Source: Perkinsus chesapeaki (taxonomy: Eukaryota; Perkinsozoa; Perkinsida; Perkinsidae). Taken from it: DNA of 46,348 nucleotides. The notes under the pieces were generated by a model that was given only the letters and a program-made list of their open reading frames with translations, was not told where the DNA came from and did no database searches. This document shows positions 1 through 9,931 of the stretch, piece by piece (position 1 is the first letter of the stretch; each line of letters starts with the position of its first letter). The stretch is taken from positions 1-46,348 of the forward strand of contig JAAPAO010000255.1 in assembly GCA_013115145.1 (NCBI GenBank). The letters run 5' to 3'. The position numbers and the translations under genes were made by a program.

Positions 1-64
1 GACCTAATAGAAAGTAGGTTGGTTTGCGAGTGGGAAAGAATACTAAAAGATAAGCGTAAGTAAG

Positions 65-3000
65 ATGTCGGCGCCGCAGGCGCTGAGGCAGGTTGTTAGT
101 ATTTTAGGGGAAAAAGTGATTTTGGGGCGCCGGTAGCATTTTAGGGGCAGCAGGAAGCTTTTTCCCACACTGTTCTCGGTGTTTTCAAGTGCGATAATAC
201 TTGAAGCTTAGTTATACCGTACGCCAACATTAGGGGCGGAATTAGAAATTTGAGGGTGGATTAAGAGTTTTTGAGGGCGCGCGCAGAGATTTTGCGGGCG
301 GCGCGCAGCAAATGCGCACAGTCGTTCCACTTGGCGCGTGACATTTTCATCGATGTATTTTTGAGGATGTTAAAAAAGCGTCCTACAAGATTGAAGGTTG
401 AAAGCAAGGAAAGGTCTCGGGTAATTGTCTCTGTCATTGTGCTACGATAAAAGCTCGTGGGCTCGAACCCGGCACCTGTCATTTTGGAAAAGCTCCACAA
501 TACGACTCGTTCTGGCAATGTTAGTGCAGCTAGGAGATGAACAGGAAATATTTTTCTCAATTTTTGTGGCAAAATGCTTGCGGAACTCTACAGTGCATAC
601 CACAACATAGCCCATGTCGCATAGGTGACCTTCAGACTGAATGCTTCAGTATAGGTCCTATGATGCAGACTGCAGCCATAGCACCAATTATGTAACAGGT
701 CAAACCAACCACAACAGAATCGAATGATTCAGAGTTCAATCTGCAGGATTACCGTAAATCTGCAAGACTTGGTAGAGGAGGTCACGGTGTAGTTTACAAA
801 TACATCCATAGGTGAGATAATTCATTGACGATCTGTTCGATATGTAAAATAGGCGGACATCTGAGGCTGTTGCGGTGAAGATGTTATCCCTACCAAACTT
901 CGATGGTATCAGCAATACAGCAGGTACCATCGACTGCTGCTTGATCGAGAATGCGCTTCGTACATGCATATTTTGTTCGTACATGCTCGTTTCGTCCTCC
1001 ACGCCAATTTCAAGGACATGTCTAAAATACTGTGGTATGATACTCGTAATGTCATCACCAGCGAGCCTGCCTCATGCGAGTCTGCGTCTGGCAGTGGAGG
1101 GTTGTTGGCTTACACTCTACAGCCTCTGCCTTACTTGGTATGGAGGAATGCTTTGCTATGCCTTGAGGGACCTTTGGTATCATAATTGCAAGTCCTTCGA
1201 AGTATATGATCATATGCCATGGTCATACCGCTTCCATCTGTTATTATTTAGTTCCACTGTCCAATTCAACCTCGGATAATCAAGCCGCCAATGCATCATT
1301 CATAAAAGAAATTACTATATTGAAAAAGGTGAGGCACCAAAAAATTCAGTCAAGTTATTCAAGTTTGGTGAATCTTTATTTTCGCCTGTAGCATGTGATC
1401 GGGAGTAATTATTACGAGAAATGCGGCTAGTAATTTCGTGCCATTAGATGGCGCCATACTGAGAGGACCTTAGAAGAGGTTCCAATCGCCATAGCAGTGA
1501 GCGTTTCGGAGGAATACTCATATTTGTGAATTATGTTGGGGGGGGGCGGGAGAATCCACTGAGATGACAGTACATGGAGATAGTTCCATTGCGGTTGAAA
1601 CAGTGTAAACACTAGGACCAATGAGTCGGCTGAAGATCGTTCAATTATTGGTAGCCTTTTTGATAATTGTGGTTGAAGTAGCCCTTGTCGAACATATAAT
1701 CGATGAATCTCTGGGAAGTCCCCCTTTGTCTGAGGGTTGGGTAAAACCAGGTATAGAGCATGGAGTTACAGAAGTCTCGAGCCTATTGGTGGTCTTTGAC
1801 TCTTTCGCTGGGACTATTTTTCACGGGTGTCAAATCTTGTAGTAGTACCGACGTATTTCAATTTGTTCTGGTACATTCAGGCGGCTGTTGGTTGTGATAA
1901 TATCGTAACGATGCGGGGTGTTGGACATATAGATGGGAAAATGTGCATCGTTATGGAGCATATGGATAAGGGCAGTCTGTCAGATATTTTAGCATGTAAC
2001 CCGCACAGGTTCGTTCCTCGGTGGGAGCATTATTCAGGTCGTGGAGGGCGGCTTCCTGAAGATGTCCTTTTCAGCGTGGCCAAGGATTGCTGTGTTGGTC
2101 TCGATTATCTTCACAACACACTGAAGTTGATACATGGTGATTTGAAGCCGGCTAATATACTGATGAGCTCCAGCGGAGTACTAGGGAATATCTTGGCGCG
2201 CGGGAATTGAGGTTGTTGAGAAAATGCTGGGAGGACGTAAGACATAGTGCATGGCAAATGAGTGGGAGATATCTCATTTCCAATCAGGGAGTTGTAGAGG
2301 AACATCGGACGGTAGGCCCCTTAGGAAAGCATTTGACATTTCCTTTTTGAACTTGGAACCTATTCTATTGCGGGGTTTTCATCTCGACGAGTGTGGATTA
2401 AGCCGCCATGAATATTCATATTATAAATCCTCTTTGAGTTTTACTTTGTTACTTTTCACGAAGCTGAGCTCATTCAATCAACCTTTATGAACCTTTCCCA
2501 CTGGTGCTTGGTACCACTCGCTTAACAGATCAACATGTTTATAGTGTCGCTTGTTCTATTGCACTCTGCCTAGCCTCAGCCTCAGAATTTCATGGTTTTC
2601 GCTCCCCCAGCAGGTTGCAAAGATATCTGATTTTAGAGTATCTTCAGCTCAAGTTGCCGGCAGAAGGGAATGTCATGGTAACGATAGAGTTTCGTGGCGC
2701 GCAAGAAATGCTTAGGGACGTTGTTGTATATGTCCCCGGAGGAGCTGCGTGGTGAGGGTGGTTGTGGATATCTTTCGGATGTGTGGAGTCTTGGGTTAAC
2801 GTTGCTCGAATGCGCACTCGGAAGATTTCCGTAAGCGTATCTTCTGAAATTATGGTCGTATAGATTTTCAGGTATATGGCAGAAGTACCGAAGGATGACG
2901 ATAAACAAGTAGGCTTAATTATGTGGCGCGCGGTAATTGATTACACCAGATAAAGGAGAGAGTATTGGTGGACGAAGGATCGGTTTTAAGCATCGATGGT

Positions 3001-3323
3001 GAGATGTCGCGACCGAGGATCGAAGCTGTGGAATACCAGGGATCTCCTTGGCAGACGATTTGGACTTTTGGCAACTTATGGAGAAGATAGATAACCCTCC
3101 GAGTTTAACAGCTTTACAAAGGGAGTGTGGATTTAGCGACAAATTTTTGAACTTTGTAAAAATCCATTGCTGAGGATCGAACCGGGGACCCTTCGATTGC
3201 TAGATTGACAGCTGTCTACAAATCGACCCGACCAGACGGGATAGTACAACTGCTTTGCTGGCGAATAAGTGGTTTGATGAATTAAATGGCGCGCGGGAAA
3301 CGGTTATTGCATGGCTGGAATGA
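65..3323 (+). CDS. MAP2K/STE-like protein kinase, multi-exon
   Basis: Phase-consistent exons: 699-811, 853-905, 1252-1328, 1881-2177, 2611-2677, 2716-2830, 2872-2908, 2950-2998, 3040-3155, 3204-3323 (stop TGA). The spliced protein shows the glycine loop LGRGGHGVVYK, ATP lysine VAVKM, alpha-C helix SFIKEITILKK, catalytic loop LIHGDLKPANILM, a DFG-equivalent ISDFRVSS, activation-segment end TLLYMSPEEL, DVWSLGLTLLECALGRFP, and the C-lobe end CLQIDPTRR followed by LLANKWFDEL. This order and the SPEEL/GLTLLE signatures fit the STE/MAPKK family of cytosolic Ser/Thr/Tyr kinases. Oddities: HRD is HGD and DFG is DFR. Upstream, exon-like pieces from an ATG at 65 (65-91, 145-178) and open stretches near 290-412 and 493-595 may encode the N-terminus, but their junctions are unresolved. 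Introns are 38-48 nt except for long ones at 906-1251, 1329-1880 and 2178-2610. Confidence 0.85.
92..144 (+). repeat. Candidate 53-nt intron with GGGGCGCC motif (GCGC family)
   Basis: GT-AG segment between exon-like pieces MSAPQALRQ (65-91) and 145-178. It contains TTTTGGGGCGCCGGTAG, close to the GTGGCGCGCG motif of other short introns. The exons are too small to prove the junction. Confidence 0.4.
413..492 (+). repeat. Candidate intron with antisense tRNA-like sequence
   Basis: Between two open exon pieces (about 290-412 and 493-595) lies a GT...AG segment. Its complement carries the B-box-like GGGTTCGAGCCC followed by a TTTT run, as in the other tRNA-like introns. The 5' boundary is ambiguous: the splice site could be at 413 or 421. 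Confidence 0.45.
2678..2715 (+). repeat. 38-nt kinase intron carrying TTTCGTGGCGCGC
   Basis: Removing 2678-2715 joins the DFR exon to GTLLYMSPEEL exactly in phase. The intron is little more than GTAACG, the motif TTTCGTGGCGCGC and CTTAG. The kinase alignment across the junction makes it well supported. Confidence 0.85.
2909..2949 (+). repeat. 41-nt kinase intron carrying GTGGCGCGCGG
   Basis: GTAGGC...CCAG intron between exon ...PKDDDKQ and IKERVLVDEG, phase 0 on both sides. The core ATTATGTGGCGCGCGGTAAT resembles the segment at 2186-2205 inside the larger intron 2178-2610. Confidence 0.75.
3156..3203 (+). repeat. 48-nt kinase intron made of antisense tRNA-3'-half-like sequence
   Basis: Excising 3156-3203 joins GFSDKFLNF to IDSCLQIDPTRR, restoring the conserved end of the kinase C-lobe in phase. 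The intron starts GTAAAAAT and contains GGATCGAACC (3174-3183), the complement of a tRNA B-box. Read on the minus strand it is a tRNA-like T-arm followed by ATTTTTAC, meaning a T-run right after the pseudo-acceptor. Confidence 0.9.
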
Positions 3324-4549
3324 TAAGAGTGTAAGGTTTCATTAGCTGTAGTTTGTTTGTAATGAGGTCTGTGTTCAGTAGACAAGCTGTAAATAGGCAG
3401 TCGAGGGTTAGTGCTGAGAATCTGGTGGTAAGTGATGAAGTATAGGCTACAATGATAGCTGTGATGATAATGAATATAGTTTAAATTGATAATAATGGAA
3501 TATATGGAATATGGAAGTGATTCCACTAGTTATAATATACAACTTACTATATTTCACAGACGTTGGTACATAATTTTTACCTATTATTAAACTAAGCTAT
3601 TTGAGGGCTTGGAAATCTTTCTTACCATCTCAATAGAATCTATTACAGTATATTATTGGTTATTTATTTATCCACCACAGTGTTGTTATATATCACACTG
3701 TTGTTGTGTAGTTTTAAAATGAGTAATATAAATACAGAGTTATAGGTAACTGAATTTATATATTTTAGAAGTGGTGCACTAGGGGTCGATCTATAAGGGT
3801 ATGAATTGGTTGTAATATGAATTTAACACAGTTGGCGCGGCGGCGGCGGCAGCGCTATGACTCAGGTTAGTAGTTTTTTAGCTCTGTTTTAATGATACCG
3901 CTTCTTCGTATAAATAACGACCGCTGTTGGCGTCATCATCATTTGGTAATTTATCAATCGATAAGAGGATTTGGTAAGAAGTCAAAAAAAGGAGGACAAC
4001 AAGAAAAAGTAGAGGAGGAGGTGCCGTTGAAGGCTGTGGTAATAATAGAGGGCTTCGGTTCAACTCGTAGACTCGTATTAACATTCAGGAGGCATCGATG
4101 ATGCGCAAGAAAATAGTTTTTATGGACTGTACTTCTACACTTGGTGAAATTCCAGGACTTTTAAGATTTTCAATTTGGTAAATTGAAGTTCGGTCATGGT
4201 ATATACTTTTATGATAAAGCTAGGAGGAGGGCGGTGCTTTCTGAAGATGCGGCGGAGTAGATCTTTTCAGCATTTATGCGGTGAACAGCCTGTATGATCG
4301 ATCGGCGAAAACGTGTGGTGCCCTGTTACAAAGGTTTAGATATTCTCGACAGTGTTTAAAAATGATAGCGGTAGAGTACGCGAGTTGAAAAAAATGAGCT
4401 ACCGCTTTGTATACGGTTGGCATTTACCTGCTTTGGTGCCAAGGAATAGTCAGAGTACTGATAGCATATGTTTTGGTGCTGGGAAGCACTATTTCTGAAG
4501 CAGCGTTGTTTTTCATACCAAATTTCCTCCAAATCATCTCATATTTCAG
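3324..4549. other. Intergenic or unresolved exon region
   Basis: No confident gene. It is AT-rich from 3480 to 3780, with a GC-rich trinucleotide stretch (GGC repeats) at 3832-3850. An exon-like open stretch at about 3975-4092 reads KKGGQQEKVEEEVPLKAV and then VVIIEGFGSTRRLVL. It could belong to the 5' part of the following RAP gene or to a separate gene; I could not connect it by phase. Confidence 0.4.
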
Positions 4550-7500
4550 CGTCCAAGTCCCCCCGGTCCGGTGGCAAGATATGCTATAGATGGGAGTGAG
4601 CTGGGTGGCGGGGAAGTAACAGCGATTGAGGTGGGGAAGGTTATGGCGAAAGCAGTTAGTGATGCGACTCTTAAAGAGGTAAGTGGTAAGCTGGGAAGTT
4701 AGCGTTAGGGAGGTATCTTTGCGCACTGTGTAGATTTTATCTGAGGCGGCTAAGTATGGTAGAACGGATGATGATTTATTTAATGTTTTGAGGAGCGGAA
4801 ATGTCGACTGTAAGTGAGATGGTTGTTGAGAGCTAATCGTCCTGAATCAACCGATATACTTACTAATGGCATTTTTGTACTAGTTGCCGCAAATCATTTG
4901 CGCTATTATCGCGGAATAGCGGCGCACGCTCTATGGGCACCGTCAAGTGGCAAGTGAAGTGCTCTGGTGTGCATGCTTTACGTCATCAGTCCAGACAATT
5001 AGTGGAACTATTTCCCACATCAGGTCCAGTCTCGCTGAGATCATCACCTCTCACGCCATCAACAGCAATATCGATTCTGGAGGCATGCGCGGTCAAACGC
5101 GTCCGAAGTTTTCCGGACTTGGCGAAGATTTCAGCAATCTTGCTGCGGCCGGGGAACCCTAGGATGACCGCGGAGGAGGCGAAGACGCTGCTGAGGGTGT
5201 TCAGCTTTATGGGAGCAATAAACGAGCCTCTGGCGCTCGCGTGCGCGAATAGTGTCATACCGGAAATTTCTCAAATGTCGTGGCATGACGTAACGACGCT
5301 TGTTCGAGACGTGGCTCGACACAGGTAGTATTTGGACTGGGGAATCTTCCGCCGGATAATCGATCACGCGATCGATTTATCGAATACCTCTTTTCAGAGC
5401 GCGGCCGCGTGAACTATTTGAAGCTATTATCAGCCGAGCTGTTCCTGAGCTTGAAAGTATCCCATCTAAAGATATATTCTCGTTGTGGCACACTGTATGC
5501 TACCTGAGGATACCTTTGAAGGAAGAGGTCATAGGGGGTATCTTTCGCACTGGGAAGAATTTTAGGTTGGATAATTTGTTCTTAGTGAAATTGTGAGGAA
5601 AGTTGTGATGCGGTATTTAATAATCGACTATACGGCAGTTGTTATTGCGTCAATTCTTTCGAAATTTACCCGTCGGCCATGGAGGGCCGACGGGTAAATG
5701 TCATCAGATTTAGTTGTCATAATCGATCAAGTGATCGATTTAGGACTGCCGGCGTATCGCTGAGGAAATCGTTAAACGATCGGCTTCTGGTGAAGGTGGC
5801 TTGGATGATATTATCGATGCTGCGTATGCGTGCAGTATGATGTCATTGGGAGCTCTCAAGGAGGAGGGATATCAACATAGTGAGTTGGCGAAGGAGCGGT
5901 ATGGCTCTTAATTCATACGTATGGGATTGGATTTCATTCCGTCACTCGCGTATAATGCGCGGTGGGGGATGGGAGATGGAAGGACCCCTCGAACTAACCG
6001 TGCTATTGGGGGGATTTATAATCTACATTTTTATTTTTGAACTCAAATGAGAAGGCAGTGCCTCATGTATTAGTAATTTGGTTTTGCCCCTCCAATCTTT
6101 ATCACCGGTTCTCTTCCAGGCACATTAGGACCATTGGTGTGGGAGATAATTAAAAGGATTCAGGGAGGAGTTACTGATGAGTGGTTTATGGAGAATAAAT
6201 CTGCACATAGAAGGTTGCTTGTGGTTAGAGCACATTTGAGATACTGTCTGCGGGATGATTTGTAATAAAGAGGGGGCAATCGGAAGCGAGATATACCGTT
6301 ATTATCACACGATGTTAATTACTACTATACATCATATCTACATCTATGTCGTATTTTCATATCATAGCCATTATTATTATATGGAGCTCGATGTTCCTTT
6401 GGTACTAGTAACTGTTCATGGATTAGGCGGAGATGAAAGCGAGACGATTTTGCAGGACGTTTTATACGTTACCCGACGGGAGGGATGGAGAAGCTTGAAA
6501 GGCTATATAAATCTAGATTAAAAACCGTAAAAAGATGAAAAATGGGTCGTTGACAAATTGGCCGCCTTTAATTGGCGAGTTTTGGACTGTATTGATACGG
6601 ACCGATTAAACCTTCTACTATGCGTATACCTGCTATCAGATATCTGCCGCTCGGGGACGATGCCAAGTCTGCCTTGCGGAGAGTTCATCGAATTGATTTG
6701 AATGCTAACAGTATTGTGGAGCAATACCCGGATAATGCACATCCGGTCCGATTACCCAAGTTTATTATGCAGCTGAGCCAGATTTTACGTAGTAGAGGGA
6801 AGGTGGGTGGGTTTGGCGATGCGAGAATCCGTTCTCAGTAAAATCTTCCTATTTGAAAAGAGTACGAGTTATTCCACTTTCTCTCTTTTGCTCTCAAGAA
6901 GCGAGGTAGTTGAAGTCGTACTAACATCAAGGACTTCTTGTTGTGCCTTGGAATCGGCCGAAGGTCCCCTATCATTAGTAAACGCTCAACTATTTGTATA
7001 ATCAGATTTTTACAACTTTTTCAACCCATCAGCGAATCATTCTAAGAATCGGAATCGGGAAGATTTGGTGTTTTCTGGCAGAGGCGAGAAAAAATTGCCA
7101 TTAGGTAAACTTAAAGTAGCTCATTTCGTGAGAGCTCGTCGAGGTCCATTTACATTCGACATATTGGAGAGAGATAGGAAGCTGGTTTGGGAATGTAACC
7201 ATTTCGATAGATTTTACGGGTAAGCGGTGAAACAGGGGGATATCCTTCCGCCCGAAAGTTCCCTTATCTGTTTCTTGTCTCATCAAAGAGAGTCCTAGAG
7301 GGATTTCAGAATGTGGTGATGATATGCCAGGCCCAGCAGTGATTTTTTTGCTCTTTTTCTGAAAGTCCAACGTTCTCTATATCACTTTGGAAACACCCTG
7401 ATCCCAGGGGAGCGTCTATTCATGAGGTTAGATGGGTCCGGGGCCCGCTCGACTCCGGGTCGCAAATCGGTCCAATCGACAACGCTCCTCAATGTGGGTG

Positions 7501-7736
7501 GATCCGGGAAGAGTCGCAATTAAGGAGCATTCTGCAGTGGAAAATTTGCAAATTATCTAGGCTATATATTACCGAGAATTGGAAGCATTTGGTACAAATG
7601 ACGTAACGTGTTGAGTTTTAGATCATCTTTTGATAAGTTGGCGACACGGAGACTCGAGGAGAGGGTTATCAAAGCGATGGGATATCGTATAGTGCAGGTG
7701 AGAGGGGAGGAGGTCAAGTTCTCCGATACCTTTTGA
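4550..7736 (+). CDS. RAP-domain protein (putative organellar RNA-binding), multi-exon
   Basis: Supported exons: 4550-4678, 4746-4809, 4884 onward, one ending at 5324, 5398-about 5598, about 5744-5911, about 6136-6266, 6620-6802, 7047-7219, 7622-7736 (TGA). The last two give FDILERDRKLVWECNHFDRFYG joined to SSFDKLATRRLEERVIKAMGYRIVQV. That is the RAP signature: a charged strand with H-F, then a basic R-L-lys-A-x-GYxhhxV end. Internal exons (for example TAEEAKTLLRVFSFMGA and DDIIDAAYACSMM) look like helical repeats, as in FASTK/RAP proteins that bind organellar RNA. Internal stops at 5909-5911 and 6264-6266 show that some junctions are unresolved. It is also possible that 4550-4884 belongs to another gene. 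Introns at 5325-5397 and before about 5744 carry the ATCGATC palindrome. Confidence 0.7.
5325..5397 (+). repeat. 73-nt intron carrying the AATCGATC palindrome
   Basis: GTAGTA...TTTTCAG separates open exons ending VRDVARHR and starting ARPRELFEAI. The palindrome AATCGATCACGCGATCGATT lies at 5358-5377. Confidence 0.75.
5664..5699. repeat. Perfect 15-bp hairpin
   Basis: Arms ATTTACCCGTCGGCC and GGCCGACGGGTAAAT are separated by the 6-nt loop ATGGAG. It lies in a probable RAP-gene intron, just upstream of a palindrome copy at 5721-5740. There is no T-run typical of a bacterial terminator, so its role is unknown. Confidence 0.85.
5721..5740. repeat. AATCGATC palindrome copy near a candidate 3' splice site
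   Basis: AATCGATCAAGTGATCGATT, with 9-bp arms, is followed directly by TAG. The open frame downstream reads RIAEEIVKRSASGEGGLDD. It is probably the 3' end of an intron of the RAP gene. Confidence 0.7.
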
Positions 7737-7831
7737 GGTGGATACTTTCCCGTTCGGAAGAGCTGTTTTGTATTTCGTAATGATGGATTAAGATTTTATT
7801 GTCGATAGTCTCCGAAGGGGCACACTGCAGA

Positions 7832-8419
7832 CGAGGACGGCAGCAGCCGGTGGTCTTTTTGGAAGTGCTACGGGGGGAGGTATGTCGGCAATCACCATCA
7901 GGTGCCTTTCTGGCATTGGCGACGAGTGACGCTTAAATCGCGGAGAATTGATATGATAAGAATGAGCAGGTAACTGGTATAATCGATCACGTGATCGATT
8001 TGGATTACACCGTCAGGTTTATTGCATTGCGAGATTTCAGAGAGCGCCATATGGCTAAGGGAGAAGTGGATCAATACTCTGACCCCACAAAAGTAATAGG
8101 CGCAGGTTCGATCCCTGGTAGGGGTATTTTATCTTCATTTAGTTTAACGCTAGGGAATGTGCCTTGGACAGCAACTCCTTCCAATACATCGGGGAGAACT
8201 TCTTTAAGGCGCAGAAGCCGAGTAAAGCTTGGATGCTTTCTGGGGCAGGACTTAAGCTGCAAAAATTGCCGACGAGAATTACTATGTGATCGAATCGATC
8301 GCGCGATCGATTTGTGTTTGGCATGTTTATGACAAAGGTTTCTGCTATGTTGGGGTTCGGTGTTAGTTCGGATGGTATTTTTGGCAGGGCCGGAAGGGCT
8401 TGGAAGTATCTTAGGTTGA
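7832..8419 (+). CDS. Unknown small protein gene with repeat-family introns
   Basis: Phase-consistent exons: about 7832-7879, 7902-7969, 8017-8092, 8143-8285, 8338-8419 (TGA). The spliced product includes VVFLEVLRGEVPFWHWRRVT, then RFIALRDFRERHMAKGEVD, SDPTKFNARECALDSNSF, QYIGENFFKAQKPSKAWML, and a hydrophobic tail FLLCWGSVLVRMVFLAG that could be a membrane segment. I do not recognise the family. The start codon is not found: the frame is open upstream of 7832 but lacks an ATG, so a 5' exon is probably missing. Three of its four introns are copies of repeat families (palindrome, tRNA-like, palindrome), and the first would be only 22 nt. Confidence 0.6.
7970..8016 (+). repeat. 47-nt intron centred on a perfect 20-bp palindrome
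   Basis: GTAACTGG...CCGTCAG with AATCGATCACGTGATCGATT at 7981-8000. Splicing joins RRIDMIRMS to RFIALRDFRE; retention gives an immediate TAA, which supports excision. Confidence 0.75.
8093..8142 (+). repeat. 50-nt intron made of sense tRNA-3'-half-like sequence
   Basis: GTAATAGG...CATTTAG between SDPTK and FNARECALD, phase 0 on both sides. The core is GCAGGTTCGATCCCTGG (T-arm and B-box), then AGGGGTATTTTATC, where the T-run doubles as a polypyrimidine tract. Confidence 0.85.
8286..8337 (+). repeat. 52-nt intron with perfect 20-bp palindrome
   Basis: GTGATCG...GACAAAG with AATCGATCGCGCGATCGATT at 8293-8312. Exon phases 2/1 fit, giving PTRITM followed by FLLCWGS. The downstream frame choice is the weaker point. 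Confidence 0.6.
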
Positions 8420-8825
8420 AGCGCGTTTCATCGATCTTGATCCATTTTAGTGTTTACTTGTTAAAATGGCTTTGGTACCTGGAACAACAGAGTGGGAGGA
8501 TATACATGTAAGGATTATGTGAAAAAAGTCACTGCGCCACGAAATTGTAGACGTTACAAAACTTGCTGTTCCAGAAACGAGAATTGATTATGATTTCTGA
8601 TGTTTATGCTTATTCCTTATCGTGGTGATTCTCGTCGCCAGTTTTGAGCGTAGTTGAAAAATATAGGATAACTATATAGGGATGTTGGAGGATAGTTGAA
8701 GAATATTGTTGCGATACTTGATTGCAGAGCAGGAGAGGGTGATGGAGTGGCTCCACTCGCTTAGCTGATGGTCTGGAAGGTTTGCGAAGGGTGATGAGGA
8801 CTGGGAGCTGTACATTGTTGTACAC
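8420..8825. other. Intergenic, no gene seen
   Basis: No convincing exon. It contains one antisense copy of the GCGC intron motif, TCACTGCGCCACGAAATTG at 8529-8547. The same 19-mer recurs inside a proven intron at 28019-28061. Confidence 0.5.
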
Positions 8826-9106
8826 TTGTCAAGTTCGAAACCGGGCATACCAAACTCGGTGACCTCTCAAGTGAAGGCAGGAAATAAGCTCCCGAGCTAA
8901 TATTGTTATCGATCTTGGCGGCGCCCACATGAGCCAGACCGGATAGGATAATCCTTAGAACTTCTAAGGATTATCCTAAGGCCTTCCCGAGGACTTCTAA
9001 GTGACAATTCCTCGGGAAGGCCCTTCCCCCGGAGGCTCATGTTTATTTGGTTCGACATCAGACGACTTGGCATATCCGGACAATGAGTCAGTTGTAGAGT
9101 AAACAC
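8826..9106 (-). pseudogene. Decayed paralogue of the secreted-protein gene at 9473-9931
   Basis: Patches on the minus strand match the neighbouring gene. One corresponds to the GFELEP region (plus-strand GTTCGAAACCGGGCATACC versus GTTCAAAACCGGGTATACG). Another corresponds to the GFLRIIIIG region (AATCCTTAGAA). Between them the sequence is scrambled by two perfect inverted repeats, and no continuous frame remains. It looks like a tandem paralogue broken by inversion-type events. Confidence 0.5.
8944..9022. repeat. Two adjacent perfect inverted repeats
   Basis: First hairpin 8944-8978: arms TAGGATAATCCTTAGAA and its complement, with a 1-nt centre. Second hairpin: arms 8980-8993 (GGCCTTCCCGAGGA) and 9009-9022, with a 15-nt loop. 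One arm of each corresponds to sequence present once in the intact paralogue (around 9750-9780). Confidence 0.85.
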
Positions 9107-9472
9107 CCAGTTCGGGGTCAGAGTCCCTTGGGTGTCGTCAGGGGCGTCGTCTACTTGTTCGCTTTTGTGTGGGCAATGATAGACGGCTCGCCTCAGCAGC
9201 TGCAGGTTGGTGAAGGCGGCCCTGCTTCAGTGAAGGTTGGCTTTTCCTCTCACCGTTCGCCTAGCGCCTCAACTCTTAGCTGAGCCCATACTCAAGAGCT
9301 ACAAAGAGGCTCTGATAGAAAACGCAAAGCTAGATTTGATACTCGTAAAATAATTGCTGTTTTGTGAAGATTGCGAAATAGTCGGTATCAACCATCGAAC
9401 CTAGCAACCATTCTGAGCCTCTCCTGTAGAATAAGTGACTCAACAACATGAACTGCTGGTTCAATAATCCAC
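9107..9472. other. Intergenic, no gene seen
   Basis: Moderate GC sequence with no supported ORF, RNA gene or repeat. It is the 3' side of the minus-strand secreted-protein gene. Confidence 0.4.
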
Positions 9473-9931
9473 TCATTCAGCAGTGCAATAAGCCGCCGCT
9501 TGCGACTGGTACGGGGTAAGTATGAAAGGCCTCGCTAGACTTCCAGTAACTGGTAGAAATGTGCGGTAGTCATCTCCAACCTCTAGCACCCCTTGCAAGG
9601 ATTGAGGTTCTAGTTCAAAACCGGGTATACGAAGGTCGTTGACTTCTTGAATGAAGGCTTCACGAGCTCCTGCTCTCCACTGGAGTTGCAGAGTATTCTG
9701 TACTCTATGATAGGGGACATCTCGCCGAGCCCTCTGATCCAAACCGATTATGATAATCCTTAGAAATCCTTGGGAAGGGTCTTGTTCATCGGGCTTAATG
9801 ACCAATAAAGCTACACCGGCAAGGGTATCAGCTAGAGTAATCTGTTGGGTGTACACCTTTGGACCTTGGGCTTGTACCGAAGATAGCACCGCGGCAGCTG
9901 CGAACATAACGAATAGATATTGACGGTACAT
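9473..9931 (-). CDS. Small secreted protein, unknown function
   Basis: Intronless 152-aa ORF. Residues 1-21 (MYRQYLFVMFAAAAVLSSVQA) form a clear signal peptide with an AQA-type cleavage site, so the protein enters the secretory pathway. The mature part has beta-prone stretches (ITLADTLAGVALLVIKP, GFLRIIIIGLDQRARRD) and a single Cys near the C-terminus (AAAYCTAE). I recognise no domain. A decayed copy lies just downstream (8826-9106), so this belongs to a local, possibly species-specific family. The start was chosen because the signal peptide begins at this Met. Confidence 0.75.
   Translation of the reverse strand: MYRQYLFVMFAAAAVLSSVQAQGPKVYTQQITLADTLAGVALLVIKPDEQDPSQGFLRIIIIGLDQRARRDVPYHRVQNTLQLQWRAGAREAFIQEVNDLRIPGFELEPQSLQGVLEVGDDYRTFLPVTGSLARPFILTPYQSQAAAYCTAE

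Noticed and set aside
3975-4092. Resemblance of PLKAVVIIEGFGSTRRLVL to the start of an eIF2B-epsilon-type nucleotidyltransferase
   Set aside because: Only this short stretch fits; no downstream exon with the expected continuation was found.
4550-4809. Similarity of GSELGGGEVTAIEVGKVM and downstream residues to the N-domain of DNA ligase I
   Set aside because: Only a vague pattern, with no ligase catalytic motifs downstream; the next confident domain on the strand is RAP.
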